Shown here: in pieces, positions 12,652 to 23,672 of the stretch
Layout: every line of letters starts with the position of its first letter
Numbering within the stretch: position 1 is the stretch's first letter
DNA from: Apium graveolens
Lineage: Eukaryota > Streptophyta > Magnoliopsida > Apiales > Apiaceae
Length of the DNA: 64,000 nt
Direction of reading: 5' to 3'
Assembly (NCBI RefSeq): GCF_009905375.1
Contig: NC_133655.1
Coordinates: forward strand, 40,145,593-40,209,592
Notes under the pieces: generated by a model
What the model was told of the DNA's origin: nothing
Database searches by the model: none
What the model saw: only the letters and a program-made list of their open reading frames with translations
Program-made: the position numbers and the translations under genes

Positions 12652-13093
12652 GGGGTATTTTGGATATTTGCAAACTCCAATCCACTCATAATTCTATTTC
12701 ATTTTTCCTCTTTTATTCTCAATAGCCAATGAACTCCAAATAATCAAATAGAATGGCTTTATATATATGAAAATGGTACCAATACTATTTTTAAATTAAA
12801 TAATATGAATTTAGCTCTCTCCCCATATTTTTAAATAAATTTTTGAGCAAATAGATTATTTGTTATGGATTTTAAAAGTAAAACCCAAATAATAGAATTT
12901 AAACTTTATACAATCATTTAAAATATCAAAGCATCCACATAAATCCCACTGATAATTTTAAAAAGTCCTTTGTACTATTTTAAAGGCATTAGAGCAAATT
13001 TCACACCTTAATCACATTTTTATAATTTTATAAAAATGATTAAAGATCAATAAAATCATTTAAAATACCATCGAACGCAAATTTGAACACGTA

Positions 13094-13453
13094 AATTTGA
13101 TACACTTTGAAGCCAGGTGGCTATTGCACATAAACCTCTTCTTCTAGCTCACCATTTAGAAAGGCACTCTTGACATCCATTTGATATACTTTAAAATTTG
13201 AATGTGCATCAAATGCTAGGAAAATCCTTATTGCTTCAAGTCTTACAACTGGAGCAAAAGTTTCATCATAATCATTTTCTTCTTCCTGTGAGTAACCTTT
13301 TAGAACCAATGTTGCCTTATTTCTGGTGACTATACCATTTTCATCCATCTTGTTCCTGAACACCCATTTTGTTCCAATTATACTTCTATTCTTTGGTGCA
13401 GGAACTAACTCCCAAACTTTGTTCCTTTCAAATTGATTAAGCTCTTCCTGCAT
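13094..13453 (-). pseudogene. D reverse transcriptase N-terminal fragment
   Basis: Copia RT motifs are clear: [51 protein letters not shown] and [24 protein letters not shown] follows directly within the Q-PPGF motif, and a few codons later the sequence joins the F LTR. The catalytic YVDD region is lost. Confidence 0.9.
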
Positions 13454-13798
13454 GGCAGATATCTAATCAGGATCCATTAAAGCTTCTTCAGTTTTCTTAG
13501 GCTCTTTGAGACAAAAAGCATGCATGTAGGTGCATGTAGGCACTCATTAGTAGTTGCACTTCTAGTTCTCACACCAGAAGTAGGATCACCAATAATTGCT
13601 TCTCTAGTATGACTTCTATCCCACTTCCTTGTGTGAATTAGTTGACTTGTACCTTCATCATTTTCTATCATTGGTATGACTAGTAGATCCTTCTTCTCTT
13701 TCCCCCCCCCCTGAGTTTGTGCTGACAAATTCAGGTGTTTGAGATGAGCTTCCATTCCCATGATTTTCTTGTTCAGTAGTCTCTTTATTCATCATATG
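13454..13798 (-). pseudogene. D integrase-RT linker with purine tract
   Basis: A low-complexity linker in shifted frames. It includes a G-rich tract at 13701-13715 (CTCAGGGGGGGGGA on the minus strand) and the conserved SHTREAIIGDPTSGVRTRSA block that leads into RT. Elements A and B have the same arrangement. Confidence 0.78.
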
Positions 13799-14706
13799 TT
13801 ATGCATTAACTTCATCTTCTCCATCAGAATCACTATCAATATTGAGATTTTCAAATGCAAGGACTTCAGCTTCATTATCATCAAGGCATTCCAAGCCTGG
13901 AGACTTGTCATCATCAAAAGTCACATTTGTGCTTTCCATAATTTTCTTTTGATCAATTATATAGACCTTGTAGGTTGTTCTTTCCAATAAATATCCCAGA
14001 AAAATTGCTTCAAAAACCTTTGAGTCAAATTTTCCCACATATTCAGAGTTGTCTTTTAAAATATAACACTTGCTTCCAAACACATGAAGATGCTTTATAG
14101 TAGGCTTTCTCTTAGACATGATTGAGTAAGGTGATTTTCCATGAATCTTGTTAATGAGAAATCTGTTTTGAGTATAGCATACAGTGTTAACAACTTCTTC
14201 CCAAAAACTTGTTGGCAACTTGGCATCTTGTAGCATTATTCTTGCAGCTTCTACCAATGTTCTATTCTTTCTTTCAACTACCCCATTTTGTTGAGGTGTT
14301 CTAGCAGCAGAGAACTCTTGAATAGTGCCTTTGTTTTTGTAAAATTCACTTAATGTTTCATTTCTGAATTCTGTTCCATTATCACTTCTCAATCTCTGTA
14401 CACAGTTTTGATTTTCAGCCTGTTTTCTATCTTGTTTATGTGCTCAATTATGATGTGTGGAGTCTCATCTTTAAAATGCATGAACTCTACCCAAGTGTAT
14501 CTTGAGAAATCATCCACCATCACAAGTGCATATTTGTTCCTTGAAATTGATAAGACATTTATTGGCCCAAACAAGTCCATGAGAATAAGTTGCAATGGTG
14601 CACTTATAGAATTCAAAGTTTTTGATTTGTGACTTGATCTTTTCATTTTTCCTTTCTAATAAGCTTCATAAACTTCAACTTGAGCAAACTCCAGATTAGG
14701 CATGTC
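13799..14706 (-). pseudogene. D integrase relic
   Basis: Two overlapping frames (14389-14646 and 13799-14392) encode the copia integrase core: LMDLFGPINVLSISRNKYAL, RSDNGTEFRNETL and ARTPQQNGVVERKNRTLVEA, with the D, D and E residues present. The C-terminal part (HLHVFGSKCYILKDN, EAIFLGYL) ends in an acidic tail. A TAG replaces a Gln or Cys codon in the EVYEA-KGKMKR stretch, and there is a frameshift near 14390. Confidence 0.9.
14702..14706. repeat. Left target-site duplication of element A
   Basis: ATGTC directly before the A LTR equals the five bases after the right LTR (52152-52156). This proves that the two distant LTRs belong to one insertion. Confidence 0.93.
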
Positions 14707-15744
14707 TGTTAGTCCCTAACAGTGCAACAAGAATTACAGAAGGGGGGTTGAATGGAATTCTTGAAACTTTTTTCTGAATTATAAAATGTTCAAACTTAAA
14801 ATATATATGTCAGTGTTTTGATTTGAAAAGTGCAGAATTACAAGTTAAATATGAATCAAAACACAAAGTAATAAAAACACAAGTCTTTAAAACTTTCTGG
14901 TGGATTTGAATGTATCCACCAGAGATATATATATATATATCAAGAAAACTTTGTGAAGCTTGGATAGCTCATAGCTGCTTATAAATAAGAACAACTAAGC
15001 TTACAGAGAAATGCTAAAGGATTCAGCTTACAGTTGTTTCTCTGAGAAAATATTTGCTTAGTCTTGTTGTTGTTCTACTTGCTACTCTTGGTTTATATAT
15101 CACCAAGATTACACAGTAATAAGACAAGATAATAAAACAAAACCTATCAAGTTTAATACTATGCTACTTCATTACTCTATTTCAGCATCTTTGAATATCT
15201 TCATAATAGCATGGAAATGGCAATGCTTCTTTGTTCTCAAAAACCCAGTTGAATAGACTGCCATATTCCTTTTGCATACACTCGACGCATGTGACTGCGT
15301 TGTCACTGTCAACAGATGTTTGAATTGATCATCCGTCGGGTACATGATCATCTGTCGAGTTTCCTTGTTGATCATCCGTCGGGTAGCTTTGCTGATCATC
15401 CGTCGGGTAGCTATATGGCACTTGACTTCATTTCATTTATGCAGAATTACAAGACATCAACTATGTACAATTAATCAACCTATTATACATATCTAATTAA
15501 AGTCAACATGACTTATATGCTACTACAGAATCTATACAAAGGTGTTTGCAGAAATGTGCTACATGACTTATTGTTACATAAGCTACTCACTCGATGGATA
15601 TCAAATCATCATCCGTCGGGACTGTATTGAATCATCCGTTGGGACTATATTTGCTTATCCGTCGAGTGCTACATAATTCACTAAGTTGAATCTACTAAGG
15701 TGTTTTGTTAATGAAATCATCAAGTTCATAACTTATTCCCAACA
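14707..15744 (-). repeat. 3' LTR of element A
   Basis: Matches 51116-52151 over its full length, with TG...CA ends. It contains four copies of GATCATCCGTCGGGT-like sequence at 15327-15410 and three more at 15590-15675. A TATA-like box (TATATAAACC, minus strand) is near 15091-15100, and a short TA repeat is at 14925-14940. Confidence 0.95.
15327..15410. repeat. CCGTCGGGT motif array in A 3' LTR
   Basis: Four copies of GATCATCCGTCGGGTA-like sequence spaced about 20-25 bp apart (one reads CTGTCGAGT). Further copies lie at 15590-15675. The same motif is dispersed through A, including coding regions. Confidence 0.88.
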
Positions 15745-15755
15745 ATCTCCCCCAA
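15745..15755 (-). other. Polypurine tract of element A
   Basis: TTGGGGGAGAT on the minus strand, immediately before the 3' LTR. Element B has the identical sequence at 16460-16470, as expected for related Sireviruses. Confidence 0.88.
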
Positions 15756-15840
15756 TCTATGTCTACTAGAATTGTAGCCATAAATAAAGAGAAACTTGAT
15801 GATAACAAAACACTCTAAGAATACAAATTTAAATGAAAGT

Positions 15841-15845
15841 AGATA
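15841..15845. repeat. Left target-site duplication of element B
   Basis: AGATA before the B LTR against ATATA after it (40392-40396). Four of five bases match, consistent with one later mutation. Confidence 0.75.
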
Positions 15846-16459
15846 TGTTAGGTCACACAAACTGTAGAAGGGGGTTGAATACAGTGTATACTACAATCAA
15901 ATTGAATTAAGAACACAAGTATGAAACACAAAATAATCTTATTAATAAAACAGTATTACAATGGAACCGTTCTCTCTCAGTGATGAACAAATATCACGAG
16001 AGCTGCTAGGGTTACAATGAATAATATTCTCGATTAAGATAACACTTATAGTGTAAAACCTATGTTGTGTTTATATAGACACATAGTTAAAAGATAAACT
16101 TCTAATTGATATCGAACATAACTCTGCATCCTAAAATAAATCAATTAGTTATCTTTTCCTCCAAGTATTCTATTCTTCATAGAATTCTTCTCCATGCATA
16201 TCTCTTCTTGTGTCTGCCTTAATCTTCTTTCCTCCAATCAGCCGCATTCCTTATCTGAACGCCTTCTTAAGTCCTGATATTATCTCCTAATAAATATCTT
16301 CTGATATCTTAAGTTCTGATAACTTAAGTTCTGATATCTTAAGTTCGGACTTCAGTATAAGTATTGATTTCCAGTTAAGTCCTGATTTGTCTTGTTAGTT
16401 AAGATCTGAAAATTAAACACAAATCATTATTAGACATGACATCACAAATATATCTAACA
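15846..16459 (-). repeat. 3' LTR of element B
   Basis: Same length (614 bp) as 39778-40391 and close to it in sequence, with TG...CA ends. A TATA box (CTATATAAAC, minus strand) lies at 16069-16078. At 16311-16348 the 15-bp unit AAGTTCTGATATCTT is repeated in tandem about two and a half times. Confidence 0.95.
16311..16348. repeat. Tandem AAGTTCTGATATCTT repeats in B LTR
   Basis: 15-bp units AAGTTCTGATAACTT and AAGTTCTGATATCTT followed by a partial copy. The other LTR carries a similar array near 40250-40290. Single copies of the core TTCTGATA recur across the element. Confidence 0.85.
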
Positions 16460-16470
16460 ATCTCCCCCAA
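16460..16470 (-). other. Polypurine tract of element B
   Basis: TTGGGGGAGAT on the minus strand, abutting the 3' LTR and identical to that of A. It primes plus-strand synthesis. Confidence 0.88.
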
Positions 16471-16664
16471 CTTGTAAATTAGCATAATATACAAGTTCAA
16501 TAGATATTTGATGATGTCAAAAACATTAAGTACAAATGTACATGAGAATTTTCCTAAGTAACTACAACTCACAGTCCTTGTAGCTTTTACCATCCTTAAA
16601 GTCTGATATCAGCTTTAGCCTGTATATCCTTCAGAATTTGACAGCTGTAGTTCTTGACTTGGCT

Positions 16665-17393
16665 TCAGTGTGTGATCTCTCTAATGTCAGGAGTTGTTCT
16701 GAGATAGTTCTTCAACAGAGTTCTCTCAGCATATTCAAGTTCATTCTGCATCCTCCTTTTTGCATCTTTAAGTTCAACAGTAACTTCTCCTGTTTGAAAG
16801 ATACCACCCCTGAGATCATTAATCTTTGCTTTCCTTATATCCTGATCCAGTCTGATGACATATGCTTTATCAGACTCTAGATTGAATTCAAGTCCCTTAA
16901 TACCAAGAAATATAGTGATTTTGGCGGTATTAGGCTTCATCTCAACTATATCACCATTGCGAGCTCTGTACTTAGGATAGTATGGCTTGTCAGACTTTAT
17001 AGAGTAAAGTTTCTTTTATCTTTCAATATCAGATCTTATGTATCTGGCAGCACCATCTGTTAATATGTTCTTCACTTGAAGTAGAAATAGCACATGTTGC
17101 AATTCTTCAAAGTACTTCAAACGAATAGCATTCTTTCTAATCCAGAATACCCTCCCATCTATCATGAAATATAACATGATATCTTCTTTTAATACAGAGT
17201 GGTAGACCATTTGTACAGACTCTAGTTGATTCAATCTTTCAGGATTTGTTCCTACTCCTGGTTCACTCAAAGAAGTTGGATCAGAGGTAGTATTATTTAC
17301 TCTCTTTTCTTTAGAACTACCCAATCCTGATTTATCTCTAGCTTCCTTCCCTCTAATAACTTTTTCTTCAAAACCACTTGATGTAGTCTTCAA
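16665..17393 (-). pseudogene. B aORF, conserved C-terminal block
   Basis: Two frames (17016-17393 and 16665-16940), split by a stop near 17015, form the end of the extra ORF. The first has a Ser/Glu-rich lead, then a hydrophobic block (QMVYHSVLKEDIMLYFMIDG, VFWIRKNAIRLKYFEELQHV). The second begins KPNTAKITIFLGIKGLEFN and ends in a charged helix (VELKDAKRRMQNELEYAERT). The A aORF ends with a similar order of aromatic block and Gln/Glu-rich helix. Function is unknown. The ORF lies after pol, where Sireviruses may carry an envelope-like gene, but no membrane segment is evident. Confidence 0.65.
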
Positions 17394-17440
17394 AGGTTGA
17401 GTAGATTGTTGAGCTTTAGTAAACCCAGGTAGTAGAATTT

Positions 17441-18010
17441 TTAAAGGTTTAACATGAGCAATGTCAGAGGATCCTTTTCTTTATCTTCTGATATCAAGCC
17501 AACTTGAGCTCTGTTAGAGGTTGCTTGCTTCATTGAAATATCAGAATTTCCAAAGTCCTGATCTTGAACAACATGAGCTCTGTCATAGGTTGTTTGAATA
17601 TTCTTCTTCTTCAAAATCAGACTAGTATCTTCATCAGATTTTGCTTCCAGATCCATGATTGGCATATATATCTTTACAGGTTCATCAACTTTAGCTTTGT
17701 CCTTGAACCTTGGATCTACCTCTACTTGTGATTTGGCTTTGGATTCAAATTTGGTTGCCTCAGAGTTTGTCTTCTCCTTAATCCCAATGCCCTTAGGCTT
17801 TGGAGGTTTCTTTGTAGTAATAGAAGCTTTAGACTTGAATTTGACATTTTCTACTTTAAGTTTGGCTTCTTCTTCCTTCAGACTTTCAAGGTCCATTCCT
17901 GGATTGCCTTTGAGAAATAGTCTTTTTGAAATTTCTTCATCCAGCTTCTGTAACTTGGGGTCTTGATAGTAGACTGATGTTTCCGTTCCATTAAGCTTCA
18001 GTGTCTGCAT
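17441..18010 (-). pseudogene. B aORF, lysine-rich segment
   Basis: A 189-codon fragment, Lys/Glu-rich and mostly helical (QDPKLQKLDEEISKRLFLKG, SLKEEEAKLKVENVKFKSKA, TTKKPPKPKGIGIKEK). It looks disordered to coiled coil and has no recognised domain. It is separated from the segment upstream by stops and a frame change at 18010-18217. Repeated codons for Ser-Asp reflect the TCTGAT motif of this element. Confidence 0.6.
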
Positions 18011-18216
18011 AAACTTCTATGATTCTTGACTTTCACCCTGTATCAGAACATCAGGCTTAGTCAGAACTTGCTAATCAGAACTTTTTCTTCTATCAGCATC
18101 AGAACTTGATCTCTGTGTAGAAGTTCCTGCTTTCCTAGATGAAGAGCCTTTGCCTTGACCATGACCTCTACTCCTTTCAGAGTTTCCCTGGTCATCATTT
18201 CCATCATCCTTACCCT

Positions 18217-19578
18217 TCAGTGGTTGATCAATTTTGCATTTGGACTTAATGACTTTCTCCCCTTTTTGGCATCATCAGGTAATAGGAGAGAGATAAGCAA
18301 TTCCACAGAGTTTTGGATTTCATTGAGTTGATCTTGTTGAGCAGCTTGATTCTTTAAAATATCATATATTTGAGCTTGCAGCTTTTCTTGATTCTTTTCT
18401 ATATACCCAATGCGGTCAAAGGCTGGTTTAAAAAACTGGTTCTTTTCCAACTTGAGATTCATGTCTTGCTGAATCAGGGTTTCTTGAATTTTGTTCACTT
18501 TGGCTTGAGTTATTGAGTGTTGACCTTGAAGGTGCCTTGTACTCAATGCAGTAACTCTGAGCTTTGCTTTGAAGTCATGATTCACCAACATCTCATCAGT
18601 TTTAGCCAGGTGCTCAGCAAGAATATTTGCAGTAGGAACAAAATCAACTGTGTTACACTCCTTGATCCATTCTTGTCCTCTTGGAGTTTCACTCCAAGGT
18701 ACTGGTGCATCCTCTCTAACAAAGTTCTTGATTAGATCAGCTTTTCCTAGAACTGGTTGAGGTGCATGTCCTGAGGGACCAGCTACATCAGCATGTAGAT
18801 TTGTAGTAGCTTCACCAGTAGTATCAACATTTGCAGTATCAGAACTTACAGAGCATGCAGAATCAGCTTCCTTTGATAAAATGATAGTGTGTGAGGCTAT
18901 AGAGGTTTCAAAATCATCCTCTAAGTTCTGATCAACATCCAAATTCTGATGCTCGCCTAATATCTGATCTTCATCATCTAGATTCAGAAGAGGTGTTGTT
19001 GGAATATCTGTATTGAAATCAACATCTAAAATTGGTGTTGTTGGTGGAGTATGTTGAGGAATGGTTGGAGCTTCTAAGTACAGAACCTCAGGCACAACCA
19101 AGTTGTGAATATCTATTTCAGCACTTGTACCTGGGTCATCAGCATGTACTTGTTCAATGATAGGAGACACAGGAGGTGTAGGCATTGGTAATGTAGCAGT
19201 TTCTTCAGCTTGAATTGGTAACAGTGGAGGTGTAGATGCAGTGGCTTCAGCAAATTCTGGTTGTGTAGATGGAAGGCATTCAATCACAATTGGCTCCTTT
19301 GGGATCAGAGATTCTTGATCCCCTTCCTTAGTTACTGCTTCCACATCCTGTGAATTTGACTCGGCTGTGTCCCTATTAGCTCTTTGTTTCTTCCATCTCT
19401 TCAAGGGTGGAGAGACTGTGGGAGCTTTGTCATCAGAATTTATCTTTCTAAGCCTTTTGAGGGGCCTAAAACTCCCAGTTTCCTTCATTTTCTGAGGAGA
19501 CACTTCCTCAGCTGCTTTTGCAACAGGTTCTGATGTTTGAACATGTGCCTCATCTTCTGATTCATCTCTCAGAATCAT
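18217..19578 (-). pseudogene. B aORF, Pro-rich middle and coiled coil with DDAKKG motif
   Basis: The longest open part, 453 codons. It starts with basic stretches (PLKRLRKINSDDKAP, PPLKRWKKQRANRD, possible nuclear signals). A Pro/Thr/Glu-rich region follows, then GKADLIKNFVREDAPVPWSE, and then a long coiled coil (IEKNQEKLQAQIYDILKNQA, QQDQLNEIQNSVELLISLL) ending PDDAKKGRKS. The coiled coil plus DD-KKG-K motif is shared with A (42133-42158). Nothing suggests a signal peptide or transmembrane segment. Confidence 0.7.
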
Positions 19579-19590
19579 CCTCCTTCTCTT

Positions 19591-19830
19591 CTATTGTGTC
19601 TGAGGTACAGTCTTTGTCCTCTTTTCTCTAGAAGAAGAAGGCTTCACTGTAGGTGCCGATGGTTGATTGGCATGTGCTGATGTATATGGTTGCTGTGTTT
19701 GGGTGGTGGTTGGTTCTGATGGCTGTTGTGTGTTGGTGGGTTGGACATCAGGATATAGTAATGAATAGGTTGCATAATCAGCATTTACCATAACTTGCTT
19801 TACTGATAAAGGAATACTAAGGGGTCTCAA
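19591..19830 (-). pseudogene. B aORF, Thr/Gln/Pro-rich segment
   Basis: A 79-codon open piece between the N-terminal domain and the middle region. It opens with RPLSIPLSVKQVMVNADY and is otherwise low complexity (TNTQQPSEPTTTQTQQP). A TAG ends it 12 bp before the next open frame, which stays in the same frame. This suggests a nonsense mutation, not a real gene end. Confidence 0.6.
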
Positions 19831-19950
19831 AACTCCCTTCTTGTTGTCAGTAGATAAAAGATCAGTAAAAGCCCTTTTTGCTAACCTAAAAGGTTCTATG
19901 ATTTCATCTGCTAGTTGTGGTTCATCTGATGTACAGTAATTGTAAATTAA

Positions 19951-20577
19951 CTAACAGAACCTAGCAAAGTAAACTACATTCCTGTCATCTTTCATTCTAT
20001 CTCCTATAAAATATAACACAGTCTTTGCATAATGAAAATGAGACTGGTTTATGAGTGTATACCCAATTTGTTGTGTCAGAATGGGAATGGCATCAAAATT
20101 TGAGCATTTGTTGGCAAACGTCTTCGTGATGCAATCGAAGAAGAAGCTCCATTCCCTTCGAATATATGAGCGTTTGAGTTGACCCATCTTAGCCAAACTC
20201 TTTTCATATCCAAGATTAGCCATCATTTACTGTAGCAAGGGCTCCTCCACAGCAGAACTGAATTGACAGGATTCAGGTAGGTGTAGAGCTTTTCGAACTG
20301 CTCTCGGAGTAACAACATACTCAACCTCATTTGCTGTAAATAAGATGCTTAGATTCCCATGCTTACCACCATCATCATAATGTCCAGTACACCAGAATGT
20401 CAGAACTTGAGTTCCAGATATACTGGATGGCTGTGTCAATGCGAACCCAATTTCACTATGAGATAAGAAATCCTGAATAAAATGAAGTTGCGAAGGAGCT
20501 TCACTCTTAGTGAGAATGGCAGCATAGTTGTTGGGGATGAACTTTGCTCCATTGAAGATTATATCCTTGGGTTCCAT
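19951..20577 (-). pseudogene. B aORF, conserved N-terminal domain
   Basis: I place the start at the ATG at 20577 (MEPKDIIF) because the A homologue starts MEPVVKI; an upstream ATG at 20643 would add 22 residues. The domain is interrupted by a TAA at about 20227. Shared features with A (44270-45004) include a hydrophobic FLSHSEIGFAL segment, RKALHLP (KACFKIP in A), RREWSFFFDCITKTFANKCS (RKEWSYLCDVVTNVFSGKIS in A), SNFDAIPIL and YFARF (YYARF in A). I do not recognise a named family. Envelope-like proteins of Sireviruses and plant-transposon-associated domains are the candidates. Confidence 0.7.
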
Positions 20578-22046
20578 TGAGAAATAAGTGAGAAAGAAGA
20601 GTGCTTGAAAGGTGTTTGATAGAATGTCTGTATAGAAAACCATCAGAAAATATGAGAGAATAAGAAAAAAAGAGAGAGTAAATAGAATAGAAATGTAAAT
20701 AAAAGATTTGAAAATCTTTTATCTCTTTTACTTAGACACCCCACGTGACAACAGTTATTGAGAAGTGGAACAGACTATACACCTGTCAGCCATGCAGCAG
20801 TTAAGACAGTAGTTAATGGGCACGGGAAATAAGTAATGATTACTATGCACATGCAGTTTTTTTTAAAAAAAAAACTATTCCCACTAAATAAATGATTATT
20901 ACTGTCTTTATCTCACTTAAACCAATATTCTGATAAAATATAACTGTTGAAGTCTTGACCAAAAGTAAATCAAGTAAATAAATACTCCCACGTCAGCATC
21001 AGGACTTAATTATTATCAGAATTTAAAATTCATCAGAATATGGCTTCTTTACTCAAAAAGTGAATGTTTATTTCTGTAATTCTTCACACAAATACTGATA
21101 TGGTTTCAACAGAACTTAATCATCAGAACTTGTCCTCAGAATTTATGCAACTGACACTTAAACTGTTCATCTAAAACAACATTAATCACCACAGTAATTT
21201 TCATCATTCATATGGAGTGTAAGTGTGTGCATTAAGCTAAATATCAGACAAAGAGTAAAGTCTGATTCACTTCAGTACATCTTAGAAATAAAGCATAACT
21301 AAAAACTTTGCTTAAAATCTATTATTAGTCTGAAGTCTACTGTAGAATGAGTTCATGCGTGAGTCCATCTCAACTGTTTTGTGCTCATTTTATGCATCTT
21401 TTGAAATTTATTTTTACAGTGGCTTCTCAGTGTAAGTGAGTCACGACTGCTTATCAGAATTTATGCCATTATCAGATTATTTCTCTAGTAATCAGAGAAT
21501 GTGAAAAGTCACCAAGAAAATTTTATTTTGCTTTTCTAATGCATATTACTTAATACCAGCAATGCACTTGGGTCTTCCCTTCCACGTATATTTTTCTCTA
21601 GATCTCAAAGGAGTACCTGATATTTATTTCTTTTCTTTTTCTTTTGAAAAGTGAGGATTATCAGCACTTACTACACCCATAAGATTTACAAACATCAGAA
21701 CTTAACAGATAAGAAGTACCATTCTAGTTTCTGACTTAGTAATAAGATACACAAAGTAAACCTAACCAAGCTCAATATCAGAATTTGATTGTGTTAAAAG
21801 ATTTCCATATAAACAATTACTTCAAAAATGGGATCATTAGTACATTAGAGACTACTAGGTCAGCATCTAGCAAAGCTATCATCATTGGATTGAATAGTCA
21901 CAGAAATATTCATATCACTATCAGATTTTAGAAATCCACATCAGACAACAATCAACACTTAGTAAATTTCAATTTAAGCATAGATTACATAAAGAGAGTA
22001 ATATCTGTAAATACTAATCATAAAGTCTGATATATCAGAACATAAA
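20578..22046 (-). other. Untranslated spacer of B between pol and aORF
   Basis: About 1.47 kb with no supported gene. It is AT-rich and holds many copies of the element's TCAGAACTTA/TCAGAATTT motif (for example 21000-21050, 21105-21145, 21690-21705, 22015-22045). An aORF transcript would need its own promoter or splicing across this region. Confidence 0.65.
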
Positions 22047-23672
22047 CTAAGCAGATTTAGAGAAAGAACCTGAAACCATTCCAAGTTCATTTACCAATCT
22101 TGTAAAAGTAGCTTCACATAGTGGTTTTGTGAAGATATCTGCTAGTTGTTGATCTGTTGGAACAAAATGCAATTCCACTGTACCTTCCATCACATGCTCC
22201 CTTATAAAGTGGTACCTAATGTTGATGTGCTTTGTCATTGAGTGTTGAACTGGATTACCTGTTATAGAAATAGCACTTTGATTATCACAGTAAATAGGGA
22301 TTTTAGAAAATTCTAACCCATAATCCAATAACTGATTCTTCATCCAAAGAATCTGTGCACAACAGCTTCCTGCAGCAATGTACTCTGCCTCTGCAGTTGA
22401 TGTGGAAATTGACTTTTGTTTCTTGCTAAACCAAGAAACTAATCTACCTCCAAGAAATTGGCAGCTTCCACTTGTGCTTTTCCTGTCAATTTTGCACCCT
22501 GCAAAATCTGCATCTGAGTAACCTATTAGCTTAAAGTCTGATTCCCTAGGATACCACAATCCTAGATCAGCTATACCCTTAAGGTACTTGAAAATTCTTT
22601 TCACAGCTGTTAAGTGAGGTTCTCTTGGATCTGCTTGAAATCTTGCACAAAGACAGGTAGCATACATGATATCAGGTCTACTTGCAGTTAGATAGAGTAA
22701 TGAGCCAATCATACCTCTGTAATCAGTAATATCTACTGATGTGCCAGTATTCTTATCCAATTTTGTTGTAGTGGCCATAGGAGTGGATGCACTTGAACAG
22801 TCTGGCATTCTAAATTTCTTCAACAAATTTCTGGTGTACTTAGATTGATAAATAAAAGTTCCTTCTTTATTCTGCTTGACTTGAAGGCCCAGAAAATAGC
22901 TAAGTTCTCCCATCATACTCATTTGATATCTTGACTGCATTAGCTTGGCAAACCTTTTACAAAGTCTGTCATTTGTAGAACCAAAAATGATATCATCAAC
23001 ATATATCTGTACTAAAAGTAAGTCATTTCCATGGTTGAGATAGAATAAAGTTTTGTCAATTATCCCTCTGTTAAATCCACTTTCCAGAAGAAACTGTGCT
23101 AAAGTCTCATACCATGCTCTTGGAGCTTGCTTAAGGCCATAAAGTGCTTTATCAAGTCTGTAGACATGATTAGGAAATTTTGAATCTACAAAACCTGGAG
23201 GTTGTTCAACATATACTTCTTCTTCCAATTCTCCATTAAGAAAAGCACTTTTTACATCCATTTGAAAGACTGTAAACTTTTTGTGAGCAGCATAAGCCAA
23301 AAATATTTTTATGGCCTCCAATCTAGCAACTGGTGAAAATGTTTCATCATAATCAATTCCCTCATGTTGAGAGTATCCTTTTACAACCAGCCTTGCTTTA
23401 TTTCTTGTAATTATGCCATCACTATCAGTTTTGTTTCTGAACACCCATTTTGTACCAACAACTGATCTATTCTTTGGTCTTGGCACTAGGGTCCAGACTT
23501 TATTTCTTTCATATTCATTTAGCTCTTCCTGCATTGCTTGCACCCAATCAGCATCTTGAAGAGCTTCTTCCACTTTCTTTAGTTCAGCCTGAGAAAGAAA
23601 AGAATGATAGAGACATTCATTTGATGTTGTTGTTCTAGTTCTAATACCTGCTTCAGGATCTCCAACAATCAA
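22047..23672 (-). CDS. B reverse transcriptase/RNase H, open frame
   Basis: A 541-codon uninterrupted copia RT and RNase H. It opens with the [19 protein letters not shown] lead and continues with [70 protein letters not shown] and the catalytic YVDDIIFGS. RNase H has [41 protein letters not shown] and [19 protein letters not shown]. It ends [11 protein letters not shown]. It would be made as part of a gag-pol polyprotein; the frame is shifted against the linker upstream (overlap 23669-23672), so it is no longer linked to integrase here. Confidence 0.93.
   Translation of the reverse strand: MIVGDPEAGIRTRTTTSNECLYHSFLSQAELKKVEEALQDADWVQAMQEELNEYERNKVWTLVPRPKNRSVVGTKWVFRNKTDSDGIITRNKARLVVKGYSQHEGIDYDETFSPVARLEAIKIFLAYAAHKKFTVFQMDVKSAFLNGELEEEVYVEQPPGFVDSKFPNHVYRLDKALYGLKQAPRAWYETLAQFLLESGFNRGIIDKTLFYLNHGNDLLLVQIYVDDIIFGSTNDRLCKRFAKLMQSRYQMSMMGELSYFLGLQVKQNKEGTFIYQSKYTRNLLKKFRMPDCSSASTPMATTTKLDKNTGTSVDITDYRGMIGSLLYLTASRPDIMYATCLCARFQADPREPHLTAVKRIFKYLKGIADLGLWYPRESDFKLIGYSDADFAGCKIDRKSTSGSCQFLGGRLVSWFSKKQKSISTSTAEAEYIAAGSCCAQILWMKNQLLDYGLEFSKIPIYCDNQSAISITGNPVQHSMTKHINIRYHFIREHVMEGTVELHFVPTDQQLADIFTKPLCEATFTRLVNELGMVSGSFSKSA

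Larger units (their letters stand above)
492..13093 (-). mobile_element. Element F: decayed Tekay-like Ty3/gypsy retrotransposon
   Basis: Two direct copies of a roughly 3.5 kb LTR (492-4040 and 9862-13093) bracket gag, protease, RT, RNase H and integrase relics in Ty3 order on the minus strand. The primer-binding site lies at 9847-9858 and a purine tract at 4041-4053. The coding region has many stops and frameshifts, so the copy is dead. A chromodomain-like tail at the pol end and similarity to element C place it in the chromovirus Tekay group. The outer end of the right LTR is missing: at about 13093 the sequence switches to copia RT, so about 300 bp are lost. No TSD can be checked. Confidence 0.93.
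9862..13093 (-). repeat. 5' LTR of element F, outer end deleted
   Basis: Direct repeat of 492-4040 beginning TGTGATGCCCTC. The match continues to AATTTGAACACGTA near 13093, where it stops and copia RT begins, so about 300 bp of the outer end are missing. The divergence from the left copy includes many substitutions and indels, so the insertion is old. Confidence 0.88.
13094..14706 (-). mobile_element. Element D, left part: truncated Sirevirus-like copia
   Basis: The minus strand carries the integrase and the start of RT of a Ty1/copia element whose other half is at 52152-55424. Element A split it inside the pre-integrase domain and duplicated ATGTC. Removing A joins the KELVRD end at 52152 to the PNLEFAQVEV continuation at 14701 in frame. 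The left end is cut at about 13094 inside RT, so the rest of pol and the 3' LTR are gone. Confidence 0.9.

Noticed and set aside
12431..12691. Plus-strand ORF rich in Arg-Glu
   Set aside because: It is a translation of the GA microsatellite. The same holds for the Leu-Ser-rich minus-strand ORFs there and at 3102-3312.
15327..15410. CRISPR-like array of regularly spaced short repeats
   Set aside because: Repeats are too short and variable, spacers are not unique-length, and the context is a plant retrotransposon LTR.
22047..23672. B RT/RNase H as a host gene, since it is an intact 541-codon frame
   Set aside because: All motifs are retroelement RT/RNase H, and it sits between the integrase and aORF of an element with LTRs and TSD.
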